Origin: Exobasidium rhododendri
Taxonomy: Eukaryota; Basidiomycota; Exobasidiomycetes; Exobasidiales; Exobasidiaceae
DNA length: 64,000 bases
Direction of reading: 5' to 3'
Assembly (NCBI GenBank): GCA_026210745.1
Contig: CP110630.1
Coordinates: 2,418,001-2,482,000, forward strand
Positions 30,009 through 41,334 of this stretch are shown piece after piece. Below the pieces are notes generated by a model. It made no database searches and had not been told where the DNA came from. It saw only the letters and a list, made by a program, of their open reading frames with translations. Position numbers and translations under genes: made by a program. How positions within the stretch are numbered: the first letter of the stretch is position 1; every line of letters starts with the position of its first letter.

Positions 30009-31878
30009 ATGTCGATGTCGACTCGTCTGATTAGACAATCACTTGGACGCACGCTGAAGGTCTCATCATTAGCGAGATCGTCGACGTCCAGACTACCGTC
30101 GAGCCGGGTATCAGCCATGCGGACCATGTCCAATGTTGCTTCTACGTCCATCTATGCAGCACCAGCAGCACTCAGAATGCAGCCACCATCCGCGAAAGAG
30201 GAAGCAGATGACTTCAAGCGGGCGTGTGACGAGGTTCAGAGGTGGTTTGACAGTCCGAGATTCAAAGGCATCAAGGTGCGTTCCTTTGAAGTGACAAATT
30301 TTGAAAGGGTGGCATTCCTGCTCACCTCCTTTCCTCTCCCTCTTCTCATAGAGGCCTTATGGACCGGCCGATGTAGTTTCGAAAAGAGGCTCTGTACCGG
30401 TTCAACCTCCTCAATCATCATTGATGGCGGATAAGTTACACTCTCTCCTAACTCATCGATTCGAGGAGAGGAAGCCAGTGCATACAATGGGTGCTATTGA
30501 TCCTGTTCAGCAATCTCAGATGGCTCACTTTTTGGAAGTGACCTATGTCAGCGGTTGGGCATGTAGTAGTGTGCTGACAACTTGCAACAATGAGGTAGGG
30601 CCAGATCTAGGCGACTACCCTTATACTACCGTACCAAATCAAGTTCAACGCCTTTTCAAAGCCCAGCTCCATCATGATCGCAAACACTACGAAGAGAGGT
30701 ATTTAATGACGCCGGAAGAACGGGAAAAGACACCTTATACCGATTACCTAAGGCCTATCATTGCAGACGGAGATACAGGCCATGGAGGGCTGAGTTCAGT
30801 CATGAAGTTGGCCAAGCTTTTCGCTGAGCATGGCGCTGCTGCAATCCACTTTGAAGATCAACTACACGGAGGGAAGAAGTGTGGGCATCAGGCAGGCAAG
30901 GTTTTGGTGCCTACTTCAGAGCACATTAATCGACTGAATGCAGCTCGTCTTGCGTGGGATGTGATGGGATCGTCGAATATGGTGATTGCTCGAACAGACA
31001 GTGAAAGCGGAAAATTGATCAGTAGCAACATCGACGTTCGTGATCATGAGTTCATAAAAGGGGCGTACAATTTGCCAGCAGGAACGAAATCCTTGGCAGA
31101 GACGTTGCAAGAAGCCGAGGGAGCAGGCAAGAAGGGCAAAGAAGTAGATCAGGTGGAGAAGGAATGGATGGATCAGTGCACCCTGGTCACTTTCAATGAA
31201 GCAGTTGCGCAGAAGAACGGCTCTAATTCTAGTGGGTTGGAACGGTATTCGGAGAAAGTGAAAGGTGGCGTCAGTACAACGGTAGCTCGCTCGATCTGTG
31301 CCGACGTTTTCGGAGCAGAGAATGTGCCCAAGTGGGACCCAGAAGCACCTCGAACGAAAGAGGGCTACTTTCACTTTACGGGAGGATTAGACGCCGCGGT
31401 GAAACGGGTGAATCTGTTCGCTCCTTATGCCGATATGTTGTGGCTCGAAACAAAGACACCAAGCGTGGAAGATGCCACCGGATTTGCCAAGAGGATTCAC
31501 GCCGAGCATCCAGACAAGAAGCTAGTGTACAATCTGAGTCCAAGTTTCAATTGGAGCACTCATGGGTACGATGACGACGCCTTGAAGAATTTCATCTGGC
31601 AACTTGGAGAAGCCGGCTTTGTCTTGCAGTTGATCTCTTTAGCTGGTCTACACTCGAATGGCTTGATAACGCACGAGCTTGCCAAGGAATTTTCTACAAA
31701 CGGCATGGAAGCGTACGTACGACTGATCCAAAGGAGGGAAAAGGAATTGGGTGTGGACATCTTGACCCATCAGAAGTGGAGTGGAGCTGGGTATGCTGAC
31801 AGGATGATTCAAGCCGTCTCAAGTGGAAGCTCGGCGACCAGCGCTACAGGTGGTGATTCTACCGAGCACTCCTTCTAG
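30009..31878 (+). CDS. ICL2: Mitochondrial isocitrate/2-methylisocitrate lyase
   Basis: Predicted to cleave 2-methylisocitrate to succinate and pyruvate in the methylcitrate cycle that detoxifies propionyl-CoA. The exons are 30009-30275 and 30352-31878, giving 597 aa. The first 60 residues ([18 protein letters not shown]...) are Arg/Ser-rich without acidic residues, a mitochondrial presequence that glyoxysomal isocitrate lyase lacks. The catalytic signature KKCGH is at 264-268 with [18 protein letters not shown] and [20 protein letters not shown] later. [12 protein letters not shown] also fits the methylisocitrate branch better than classical ICL as I remember the families. Ordinary isocitrate lyase is the main alternative. 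It ends in a Ser/Gly-rich tail. Confidence 0.88.
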
Positions 31879-32327
31879 GCTTGCCCAATTTCTTCATGTG
31901 TACTAGCCAATAGATTCTATCTGCCAAATGATTAAGAACTTCATCTTCCGAGACTAGTTCTCATTTTCAGAGTATAGAAAGAGAAACAAGGGAGGAGCAC
32001 GAGGCTCTTTGCACGCTTACGTTCACACCTTAGATTGCCTCCCTGAATGATCCTTACCAGGGCCCTGCGTCTCATCAGAGCAGGATCGTTTCTGAGCTTC
32101 TAGCACTGAGTCTGACAAGACAACAGGCGACAGGAAATATTGATGAGGATCAAATACACTGCAAGAGATAATGTATACTCTTCTGACATGTGAATAATGC
32201 AAATAGCAAGAAAGTGTATGAGGTAGTAAGTGAAGTAGTAGTAGTAGTAGTAGTAGTAGTACGGCGGATATCGTATAGAAATAAAGGGAATACTTTTGGG
32301 AAGAAGAGCGAGAGGGAGAGGGGCTTC
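31879..32327. other. Convergent intergenic region with a trinucleotide repeat
   Basis: 449 bp between the convergent methylisocitrate lyase and Sfk1-like genes, so two 3' UTRs are expected. The only distinctive content is an AGT repeat; I see no gene. Confidence 0.5.
32234..32260 (+). repeat. (AGT)9 microsatellite
   Basis: Nine perfect AGT units in the convergent 3' region, about 70 bp beyond the stop of the Sfk1-like gene and probably within its 3' UTR. Confidence 0.95.
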
Positions 32328-33354
32328 CTAAACAGCTCTTCCGATGTGGTGTGCGTTGTTTGCTTCCTGCATGGGGTACTGGTTTAGACTGGGTGCCTCT
32401 GTGTTGCTTGTCATTGAGTTGTACGCAGCAGCATCGTGATTTGGGCTCATGTCTCTGGCGATAGCATAAGGAGCCATCGGTCGATGTCCTTCCCCAGCGG
32501 CCTCTGCTCTTGCAGGATCGTACACCATGTCGCCCTTCTCGGTAAGACCAGCGTCTGCTCTCTTCTTTGCTGGCCAAAAGTCGACAATGTAAGTCAGGAA
32601 GAAGAAGCTAAGAATGAATGCCATGACCCATTCTGCTACTCCGGCGGCCGAGACAATCTTGTCGCATTTGTTGTCACCAGGGTAGGCATTTCCGTCGCAG
32701 TCGGCATATGTTCCGATAAAGACAACAATAGCAATGACGGCGACCACCAGCAAAGTTGATTTCGTGATTGCCGATGCCTTCAAGTGCCACAAGTAACGTT
32801 CATGAGAAGCCGAAAGACTGAAAATCTCGAGCGTTTGCAAGAGGACCGAGATCGCTACTGCAACGACAAAGACGACAGCCATCGACCAGTGCACAGTCGA
32901 GTGATCGACGTCGTTATAAACACTCAAGATGATGAGTGCAATCGCTCCGATGATGGCGAAGAACACGGAAAAGTAATCTAAAACGGATTGATGTTTTCGT
33001 AGACTTCCTGGAATCCTCCTCAGGTGACGAAGATGTCTTTCCAAGAACACCGTCAAGAGGTAGAAGGCGGCAGAAAGGGACGAGAAGATGATGAAGAATG
33101 TTTGATGGGCAGCTCCAACGTCACTGATGAAGACGATGCTTGCATCTGATCTCTGGTATCTGGGGAATCCATCGTGTGCCCACAACCCTAGCAGACCAAC
33201 GACATCACTGGAGGGAAAATGACAAGATGTTTAGTATCGGCACGTCAAAGGAACTTCCGTTCTCTCCTTCGTCAAGCACTCACGTCAACCACATCGCAAA
33301 TGCAATGATTGGGGCGACAAAGTAATACCCATGAAGGCCTTTAGACAGAGCCAT
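32328..33354 (-). CDS. Frag1/DRAM/Sfk1-family membrane protein
   Basis: Six-TM protein of the family that includes yeast Sfk1, a plasma-membrane protein linked to phosphoinositide and lipid organisation. The two exons, read right to left, are 33354-33284 and 33207-32328, giving 316 aa. The first TM lies at HGYYFVAPIIAFAMWLT and crosses into TDVVGLLGLW at the junction. SDVGAAHQTFFIIFSSLSA, HQSVLDYFSVFFAIIGAIAL and YLWHLKASAITK are the family landmarks, and an external loop holds CDGNAYPGDNKC, a possible disulfide. The last 75 residues are polar, with HxP and Asn-rich sequence, and presumably cytosolic. Function is inferred at family level only. Confidence 0.85.
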
Positions 33355-34191
33355 GTTGCGGAAGAAATTCAGCGGAAGAAGGGGCGGTAAAGAAGATTAA
33401 GATGGTGGTGTAGGGAGGGGATAGAAGATCTTGTACACAATAATTTGACCGAATTCGAAGAACGGATAGCGAACGCACAGCTTTCCATGGAAAAAGGTGA
33501 GGGAAACGGCGACAGTGGCCTTCCGCTTCCGATGCTGCCTCCCCCCAGGCCGTGGATGTTTGATAACGCGAAATCTCTCCACCGGAATTTCTCTTACGGC
33601 GATCTGGGCTAGACTAAATGCGCTCGGGGACCTCCCGAATGTGTATTCCGCTGACAATTTCAAAATAAAAATCCGTAGGCTTGGCAATTCCCGATATTGC
33701 TAGTCATTAGTACAGTGCTCGTCATTGCGCGTCATGAGTAAAGGGAACCATATCCGCGGGGGGGCCTTGCTATATCTTGCGGAATAGAAAAGGGGAAGGG
33801 TTTTGCCGTTCTTTGATAGTGGCTTGATCGCGTCGGTTGTACCAAACCACTGTAAGTAAGGATCGGTTTCGAGCGAGATGCTGCCACACAAATCTTGTCA
33901 CCCTCTCCGGATTTTAAGCGGAGATAATGTACTAATCGACAATATCATAAGAAGGACACAGCTGTCTCCACTTTGTTCTGCTGCCTCGTGTGTCAGTTTG
34001 CAAATTATCAAGAAAGCATCACATATGAGATTCAACAATACCATGCCGATACCTGGCCTTACTTCTATCATTGAAATGAAAGAGCCTATCTAGATTGTGA
34101 AGAAAGTAAGATTGTGATAGACCGGGGGAGGGGGGAAATTCTACTGAGGAATATCATAAGAGAGGCGCACGCGAGTCAACGAAATCACAGT
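33355..34191. promoter_or_regulatory. Intergenic upstream of the Sfk1-like gene
   Basis: 837 bp between the leftward Sfk1-like start and the leftward aminotransferase stop. It has short G-runs (about 33759 and 34125) and an AT-rich section at about 33900-34090. Frames within it are short with no domain. I see no tRNA, repeat family or TIR in it. Confidence 0.5.
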
Positions 34192-36129
34192 CTACGAGCC
34201 AGCTGCTTGAGGATTAGCAGCCACCTTGCCGCTGTGACGCTTGTAGTCTTTGCCCATCTCATGACCAGCTCTCGCCTTTGCCAACACACGCTCGATTCCA
34301 TCTAGACCTCGATCTAGCTCTTCCAATGGCGGTCCGAAAGACAATCGAACGAATGCTTCACAAGGAGAGTGAACAATGTTACGACGGTGAGAGGGACTGG
34401 GGGGAAACATGAAGAGCTCACGGTCAGCATACCCAGATATCTTCTGGTGGTTTAAATTCCGAAAAGGACTCACTTGATGTCGAAGAAGATGCCCGGCGTG
34501 ACAATGACCTGCTCTTTGAGACACTCTTCGAAGAAGGCCAAGCCAGAGTTGAGGGGAGCAGGCAGATCTTGCAATCCTAGCCAGATGTAGAAAGTGGCTC
34601 TCGGTGGCACTTTCACCGGTAGTCCCATCTTTGCCAATCGATCCAATACATGCTTTCTCTTCATTCGGAAGTGACGTTGAAGAGCAACTCGATCTTGTTT
34701 GATGCGATCAGAGTCAAGCATCTCTAAAGCCAAGACTTGCATTGGATGAGAAGCACCACCATCTAAGTAGGAACCAGCCTGATTTAAAGCAGTGATCAAA
34801 TCAGCTGGTCCAACGACCCAGCAGCAACGCCAGCCTGGGCATCTCCAGTTCTTGGTCAGGCCATCAATAAGTATGACGGGGCTGTCATTGACATCTTCTA
34901 TGTACTCGGAGGCAGAAACAGCGCGGCCTTCCTCCCCTTCATGTAGGTACCAAGAATAAAATTCATCCAAGATAACGGTAACGTCCATTTCGTGAGCCAT
35001 GTCGACCAGTTCCTTCAGCTCTTCACCTTCGATGATTTGACCGGTAGGATTACGTGGATTACTAAGAAGTACCGTCGTCAGACCTTGATTGCGAATGGTA
35101 CGTCGAAGATCTTCCAGCTTAAGTCGATACTGATCTTCTTCAGCCAGTTGAGTGGGAATAGCAACAAGATTCTTGAATGCTCCCAGCCTGTAAAGTTGAA
35201 AGAGAAAGAGAAAGAGAAAGAGAGAGATGGATGAGCACTTGCTCTGAGCTTCTTGGTTGATCTGACATCCACCTCCTGAACACACGTACATAGGCTCGTA
35301 GGCTGCATAGTCAGGTAGCTGGTAGCCGAGAAGGATGTTGCCGATAACGGAAGCGATTCGAGAAAGACCAGCTCGACCGCCTGGCACGATGCAGATATTA
35401 TCCGACGTGTACTTGCTGTCCCACTTTGTTCGATATGTGGCATTGTAATACTCAGCCACCTTCTTGCGTAGCTCAGGAATACCAGTGGTAGGACCATACT
35501 CGTGGATGAGCGGTCCGTGTTTGCCCATGTCCAGCGTGGTTGGCTTGGGAACGGCGCCGGGAATATCACCTGTCTCTGGTGCGCCCTTTTTAACGATGGG
35601 AGAAGGGAGTGGAGGGAAAATTGAAAGCGTCAGAGCGGTGGATCACCGTAGTATCATTCAGCACACTTGCTCACCTGACCAAAGTTGGACCAGCCCTCAG
35701 CCCCGTAGTGGAAGCCATCTGAAAGTGCGTCGATGGAGATTATGAGCTTCGTTGAGAGGTATCGTACTGCCGCCCTCTCTCGCGCACTCACTTGCCATGG
35801 CGCGGTCCATCACGTAGATGACTCCTACACTGCCAGGATGCTCGATTCCCGGTACCACATGCGTGGACTTCTCCGTCTTGGCCTTGTGGCCGGGCTGCTC
35901 TCGAAAGATCTGATGAGCTTCTGAGTCGTTTTCATGGCTGCGGACAGGGAGGGTTGGGAGGGGAAGAGAAGCCGTCAGCATTTACTTGTCCCTGTGCCGA
36001 CTTGGCCATCAATATTTGTTATGCGCTTGGGGTTCCTGACCTGGAAATGTGAGACAACTCCATTGCATACCTAATACCATCTGCAACTTGATGGCCGGCG
36101 CTGCTAAGAAATTTGCTTGCTGACTCCAT
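34192..36129 (-). CDS. PLP-dependent class I/II aminotransferase
   Basis: Predicted amino-acid aminotransferase, 487 aa. The exons, read right to left, are 36129-36071, 35937-35792, 35718-35675, 35585-35290, 35187-34474 and 34396-34192. Junctions rebuild AMANGFHYGAEGWSNFGQ, QGAPETGDIPGAVPKPT and FFDINPSHRRNIVHSP. Fold-type I landmarks: IHEYGPTTGIPELR, IVPGGRAGLSRIA, SNPRNPTGQ, VILDEFYSWY, the Schiff-base Lys in DGLTKNWRCPGWR, and the carboxylate-binding Arg in FVRLSFGPP. The 102-nt intron at 35289-35188 is in phase and stop-free, but removing it (CCTAT|GTACGT) restores LPDYAAYEPMLGAFKNLVAIP, the family pattern. Substrate is unknown. Confidence 0.88.
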
Positions 36130-36672
36130 GTTGTATAACGTGAGAGAGAGGAGACAGGGAGGGGAGGGGGGCAGGGTTGGATTTGTAGGGCGGCTCCAAA
36201 CGTTATTTCTAGTAGCAGCGCCAGGTCAAACAAGTCACAGAAATTTTAAAGCAGAGACGCCAGCGACAATGAAGACAATTCGACGAAGGGCGAGATGAAG
36301 ACGGAAGTGTGGGCGTAAAGAGAGTAGGGGAGGGGACCGAAGTCTTAGCAGATGAATGATTCTCCATCTTCTTAGCCGCACGCTTTGTTGCCTTGGACCG
36401 TGCACTCCGTCCGACTCTTCACCGCCGGCTCGAGGCCAAGATTAAAGATAAATAGCAAAAGGGCGTCAAGGGAGAGGAGTGGGTTTGTAGTGCAATCTAA
36501 ATGGCTTGCTTTAAGAACTGTTCCTATTTCTGAGTTGAGCCGAGAGCGCTTTGTCGATCGACAGGGCTTCTTCTTAAATTTAGACTCAAGACTCTCCCTT
36601 GAAGAAGCAAGAGCTCTCTTCGAAAGAGGAAGTCGGCCTGGAGGGAGCATCGACTGCGTGGAATTACTTGCC
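36130..36672. promoter_or_regulatory. Divergent promoter region aminotransferase / MSC7
   Basis: 543 bp between divergent starts. The MSC7 frame is open back to 36385, but the upstream reading is Arg/Ser-rich without conserved sequence, so I treat it as leader. No other gene is seen. Confidence 0.45.
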
Positions 36673-38855
36673 ATGCTTGAGGTTCAGGCGGCAAGTCCTT
36701 GGTGGTCATCGCTACTCGCTCGCGCCCAAGCACAATATGATCTGATCCCAATCGATGCGACCACTGCGACGTTTGCAGCATTGGGGCTCGTCACTCTCCT
36801 CATCGCATCATCACTCCTCTCTTCATCGCGTGAAGCTCCTCGTCCCGTCTCTGTTGAGCCACTTGCACAAGCACAGTTGAACTGGAAGCCGGAGAAGGCT
36901 CTCGAAACTCCTTCAATTCACTCAGACAGCCGCGAAAACACCATCGTAGCCTATTGCCCTGCGACTGGCTCTCATCTAGGCGACATTCCGGCAGATACGG
37001 AAGAGACCATCAATAACAAAGTTGACAGGGCAGCATTGGCACAACTGAAGTGGAAGACATCGAGCTGGGAGCGCAGAAGGCGAGTTTTGAAGACGATCAA
37101 GCGCTGGATTGTCAAGGATATCGATATTATCGCCAGGACAGCGTGTAGAGATACTGGAAAGACGGTGGGTGATGCCTGAGACAGAATAGTGTGTTCGAAT
37201 TCCGGCACTGACGTCCGCACCGAATCACTTAGGCTGTCGATGCAGTGTTGGGCGAAATACTGACCACCATTGCTAAAGTCAACTGGCTCATCAGCGACTG
37301 TGAAAAGGTGCTCAAGCCACGGACTCGATCAAACAACATCCTCCTGGCACATAAGATCTGCAAAGTGCACCATGAACCGGTCGGTGTAGTATCAGCATTG
37401 GTATCCTGGGTGAGTTGGGAGATTGGAGAAGTGGCTAGAATTTGTATCTGAAATTGTCTTGCCTTCCTTCACCCACGCAGAATTACCCCTGCCATGTGAG
37501 TCTGACAGATGGTAGACATCAGCTCCTTATTCAGTGCTGATCTCAGTCTCTGTAGAATGCCCTCAGTCCAGCATTGGCTGCTTTGGCATCTGGAAATGCA
37601 ATCGTGATAAAGGTGATGATCGGGACGTAATTTCTGTGCAACGAGAATTCTCAAAGGCTGACTCATGTATCGCAGTGCTCCGAAATGGTAGTATGGTCGA
37701 GCCAGTACTTCATCGCAGGTCTACACGCATGCCTTGTCGCTTGTGACGAATCACCCGACCTAATCCAGCTAGTCTGCTGCTTTCCTCTTGCCGCACCCAC
37801 GCTCACCAGCCATCCCAAAATCAAACATCTGACATTCATTGGCAGCGAAATCGTAGCTAAGCATATCGCTCACGATGCAGCAAAATCACTCACTCCCGTG
37901 TGTTTGGAGCTGGGTGGGAAGGATCCGATGATCATTCTCCAGGATGTTCATCTGCGATTCTTCATTCAAACATGGCTACGAGCTGCTTTCGGTGCAGCAG
38001 GTCAGAATTGCATTGGAGCAGAACGATTCATCGTTTCCAAAAAGATACTGTACAGGTTTATCGTAGCGATCGAACCAAAGGTACGATCTCTTCGACTGGG
38101 CAGCTTTCTGGACGAAAAGGAAGTAGACGTGGGGGCCATGATCAGTGACAATCGCTTTGGCACGCTGGAAAGCCTGATTGCCGATGCTGTAAAAGGAGGA
38201 GCAAGACTTTTGGCTGGCGGAAAGAGGTATCGACATCCCAAGTATCCTTCTGGTCACTACTTTGAGCCTACTCTGATCGTCGATGTGACTCCGTGAGTAA
38301 AAAAAAGTGTCCTGCTTCTTGGTACGGAGCGTCGTGCCAACTAACTTGTGCTTTTGAACGCCTGTCAGTGACATGGCAATTGCGCAGGAGGAGCTCTTTG
38401 CACCCGTCTTCCTCGTTATGACCTTTGACACCATCGAGGAAGCGATCACGCTGGCAAACTCCACCCGTTATGGGCTGGGATCTTCTGTCTTTGGAGGTGA
38501 TTCTGATGACTGCCACATGGTAGCCGATCGATTGGAGTGTGGAATGGTCAACATCAATGACTTTGCTGTATCGTACCTTAATCAAGGTCTGCCCTTTGGT
38601 GGCGTGAAAGCAAGTGGAAATGGCGGTAGATTCGGAGGTCCAGAAGGGTTGCTATCACTCACCACCACCAAGGTAGTAACGGAAGATCGATTTTTCACCT
38701 TCGTCAAGACGTCGATTCCAGGCCCGGTCCACTACCCCCACAAAGACCCTCAGAAATCTCAAGCGTTCGTCACCGGTCTAGCAACTTTCTTTGGAGCTTC
38801 CTCATGGAGGCAGAGCATGCGAGGTCTTGTCGACTTGGTCAAGGCAAGCATGTAG
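36673..38855 (+). CDS. MSC7: Msc7-type membrane-anchored aldehyde dehydrogenase
   Basis: ALDH-superfamily protein like yeast Msc7, a membrane-associated enzyme of uncertain substrate. The exons are 36673-37164, 37233-37409, 37481-37495, 37556-37612, 37676-38292 and 38369-38855, giving 614 aa. I start at MLEVQAAS, which places a TM segment (ATFAALGLVTLLIASSLL) at about 35-55. ALDH landmarks: the SW-NYPCHNALSPALAALASGNA region with VIK across three junctions, SHPKIKHLTFIGSE, LELGGKDP with the general-base Glu, catalytic Cys359 in GQNCIGAER, and EELFAPVFLV. The third exon is only 15 nt and encodes NYPCH. All junctions are phase-consistent. Confidence 0.92.
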
Positions 38856-39106
38856 TGCTATATCGTGCGACTGAAATAAAGATGACTTGCAACAGAGAGT
38901 GGTGTCGCCTTCCGTCCCTCAAACGCCCCTCTCGCTTCCACTTGAGCGGTATCGTCATGACATGCATCTCATCCTCTTACTTAGATTCCCCTCTTCCCTC
39001 CACTACTAAAAGAGACATGTCACAGTGCATGTGATTACGATTACCGGGGGAAGGGGAGGGGGGGTGACGGCGGTCTATGTAGACAAGTCTAGTCGAAAGA
39101 CCTTTC

Positions 39107-39975
39107 TCAAGGATACACTGGCGAGAATTCCAACGGCTGTTCGTCGAGAAAACGAGTGCAGAGGAGTTAGGAATCCGTGCTTGCTTTCCCGCTCATCTGT
39201 CCTCCCACCACTCACCACTCGTGCTTCTCTCCAAGCGAGCCAGTCGCTGCTTTCTGTTGGCAAGAGACCCATACTCCAGCATTTATAGATGCCCAATCCC
39301 ATACATGCCAGCTGACAAGCGATGAAAAGAGCCTGTTGCGGTAGAATCGCCATTGGTTGTCCAGGAGTAATATAAGGTGCAAAAGCTGTCATAGCGAGCA
39401 AAACCCAATGCATCAGTACGACAAGGAAATCCAGCCAAAGTGCTTCACAAACGCACCAGACTTGATAGAGAGAATGGCCTTGATTGGGTTGGTGAGGAGC
39501 ATCCCTACGACCATCATACTGAATATTTGTACTCCAGTACCCGACATGTAGAGCATGAATGCATTCATAGGAACTGACTTTGCAGGTGCCATGGCTACAT
39601 CCCAAGCCTTCTTTTGCTTGAGTGACTCTACATCAGCTGGAGAGGGGACGCTTCGAACAGCTGCTGTCGTCTTGTGGGACCGCTATAATGATTGGATGAA
39701 AAGAGGCAGGATTAATACGACTTCCTTTCCTTCTTTCACGAAAGGTGGTCAGGCTCACTTTAGACGAAAGAGAATGGGATTCTGCCTTGATGTAGCCGGG
39801 TGGATCGAGGGTCAAGGCAGACGAGGAAGCTCTACCGGAAAGATTTGAGCTGACGGAAAGAAATGATTATCTACTATTTCTTTTGTCGCACTCACCTCTG
39901 TGTGATACTGGTCGATGAGGAAGGAATAGAAGAGTAGTCGAGCGACCAGCTTGAAAGACCAGATCCCGGTGCCAT
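39107..39975 (-). CDS. EMC4: ER membrane protein complex subunit 4
   Basis: Subunit of the EMC insertase that integrates tail-anchored and multipass proteins into the ER. The five exons, read right to left, are 39975-39896, 39849-39759, 39682-39457, 39385-39216 and 39136-39107, giving 198 aa. Key stretches are SLKQKKAWDVAMAPAKSVPM, FMLYMSGTGVQIFSMMVVGM, NPIKAILSIKSAFAPYI (across junction 3) and IYKCWSMGLLPTESSDWLAW. The last intron (GTGAGT to ACAG) converts the open but unconserved read-through tail into REARVPLEFSPVYP-stop, the expected family end. It is divergent from an uncharacterised small membrane protein gene. Confidence 0.93.
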
Positions 39976-40437
39976 GGTAAGTGTGTGAGAAGAGATGCGT
40001 TGTCGCGCAAAGTATCAAGCAAAGAAGACGAGGGTACGTGTGGAAAGCTAAAAGATGTTGCGGAGGAGGCCTTGGCCACACAGAACGCCAAGACGCGCGT
40101 GACGAGGTGGACTACGATGCTCGATGCTGCAAGGGTGGAATCCGACCTCGAAGCTCGTTGATGATTAGCTGCTATGCCGCACTACCAGTCTGACTTGATC
40201 AATCTCACATCGTACAAAAGTCTTGAGGGGCCTGTTCGTTTCGACGCAAGTGGAGAGACAATACTGCGCCTCAATTTGCTATGAGGACTGGACTTACCAT
40301 GTATGGTTGTCAATCGACTGGTGCCCTTACCGTCCGTGCGAGCGTGGCGTTGTGCATAAAGTCGTGCACACTGAACTCTTATGCTATATGTTCTTCGCCC
40401 CTTCCCAGTGGACGATTTAAGAAGAGATCGGTAAGCC
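39976..40437. promoter_or_regulatory. Divergent promoter region EMC4 / unknown membrane protein
   Basis: 462 bp between divergent starts. Frames in it are antisense shadows or short. It presumably carries two promoters and leaders. Confidence 0.45.
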
Positions 40438-41134
40438 ATGTCGATATTCAGCTCTTCCCTTCCCCAACCGCCTCCGCAACCCGCAAAGGAGAGTCTCCAC
40501 CACTCTGAATTCGCAAGTGACGGACATGCACGACCGCGTAGTACACCAACAGAAAGTGATGATCTCAGTAAGATCAAGATACCCATGGCCGAGGTTGGCT
40601 TAGTGAACAAGAGAGCACAAATCAAGGGGACTGTGACGGGGATCACTTGTGGCTTGCTCTTCGGTGGGTGACTTTCTCGCGCAGATCACAAGGATTGCAG
40701 CTGACGAAGGGCGCTCCTCGACTGCTTTTTTCTTTGTCTAAAAATAGCACTGGTGACTCGCAACGTCCTTCGGCAGTCAGCCAATGTGACTTTGGTGACT
40801 GGATTGGGTGAGTGGCATTCTCCTTCGTGTTTCAGTACATAAGCCCGGATAGACTGACTCCTTGTCTGTGCTTCCTATACTGGACTCCTCTTCGCTTTCT
40901 GCAGCGACCGGAACGAGTGCCGGCTACTTCTCGACAAGGTCGAATTTAGACTCCGGTCTCCGCCAACTGCAAGAGCAGAAACGAGCCTTGAGCACGACTG
41001 CTTCACCGGCAGATCGCGAGAGAGAAATGAACAAGCTCGACTTGAGAGCTGGCAATCAAATGACTCATGAGGGCGGAGTGGGAGGCATGTATGAATGGAG
41101 CGATCGAGGTCACAGCACGCGAGGAGATCATTAA
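40438..41134 (+). CDS. Small Gly-rich membrane protein (unknown)
   Basis: The exons are 40438-40663, 40748-40807 and 40905-41134, giving 171 aa; all junctions are in phase. The first 60 residues are polar and Pro/Ser-rich. A hydrophobic core from about residue 58 reads VNKRAQIKGTVTGITCGLLF, then ALVTRNVLRQSANVTLVTGL and ATGTSAGYFSTR. It suggests two helices with glycine zipper-like spacing around a short basic Arg turn. A charged helix (LRQLQEQKRAL) and a Gly/His-rich tail follow. The layout resembles small inner-mitochondrial or ER membrane proteins, but I recognise no family. Exon 2 is only 60 nt. Confidence 0.65.
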
Positions 41135-41334
41135 TGTCCCATTCAGTCAAGACAAAAGGCGGAGGTGGAGAGGACATGATCAAAAGGTGGTACGGAAAGG
41201 GTAGTATACTTGAAAAGTGCTGTCATGGGGATTGATGCGTGTTCGGACACGTCGTCACTGGTACAATAATACAGAGGAAAAGGGAGAGTCATAGTAGCGT
41301 CGAACGTAGCGTGATGCTAATGTGGAAAGCCCCT

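Noticed and set aside
33355-34191. tRNA or other RNA gene in the larger gaps
   Set aside because: I looked for B-box-like GGTTCRANNCC words and cloverleaf pairing by eye in the larger gaps and saw none convincing; a covariance-model scan would be decisive.
35188-35289. Treating the stop-free segment as coding (longer aminotransferase)
   Set aside because: It interrupts a conserved fold-type I segment with repeat-derived Leu/Phe and has good GTACGT and TTTACAG borders, so I call it an intron.
36385-36672. 96-codon N-terminal extension of MSC7
   Set aside because: Arg/Ser-rich without family similarity; the ATG at 36673 sits just before the expected N-terminal TM region.
39137-39215. Read-through EMC4 C-terminal tail
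   Set aside because: A GTGAGT...ACAG intron restores the conserved RVPLEFSP end.
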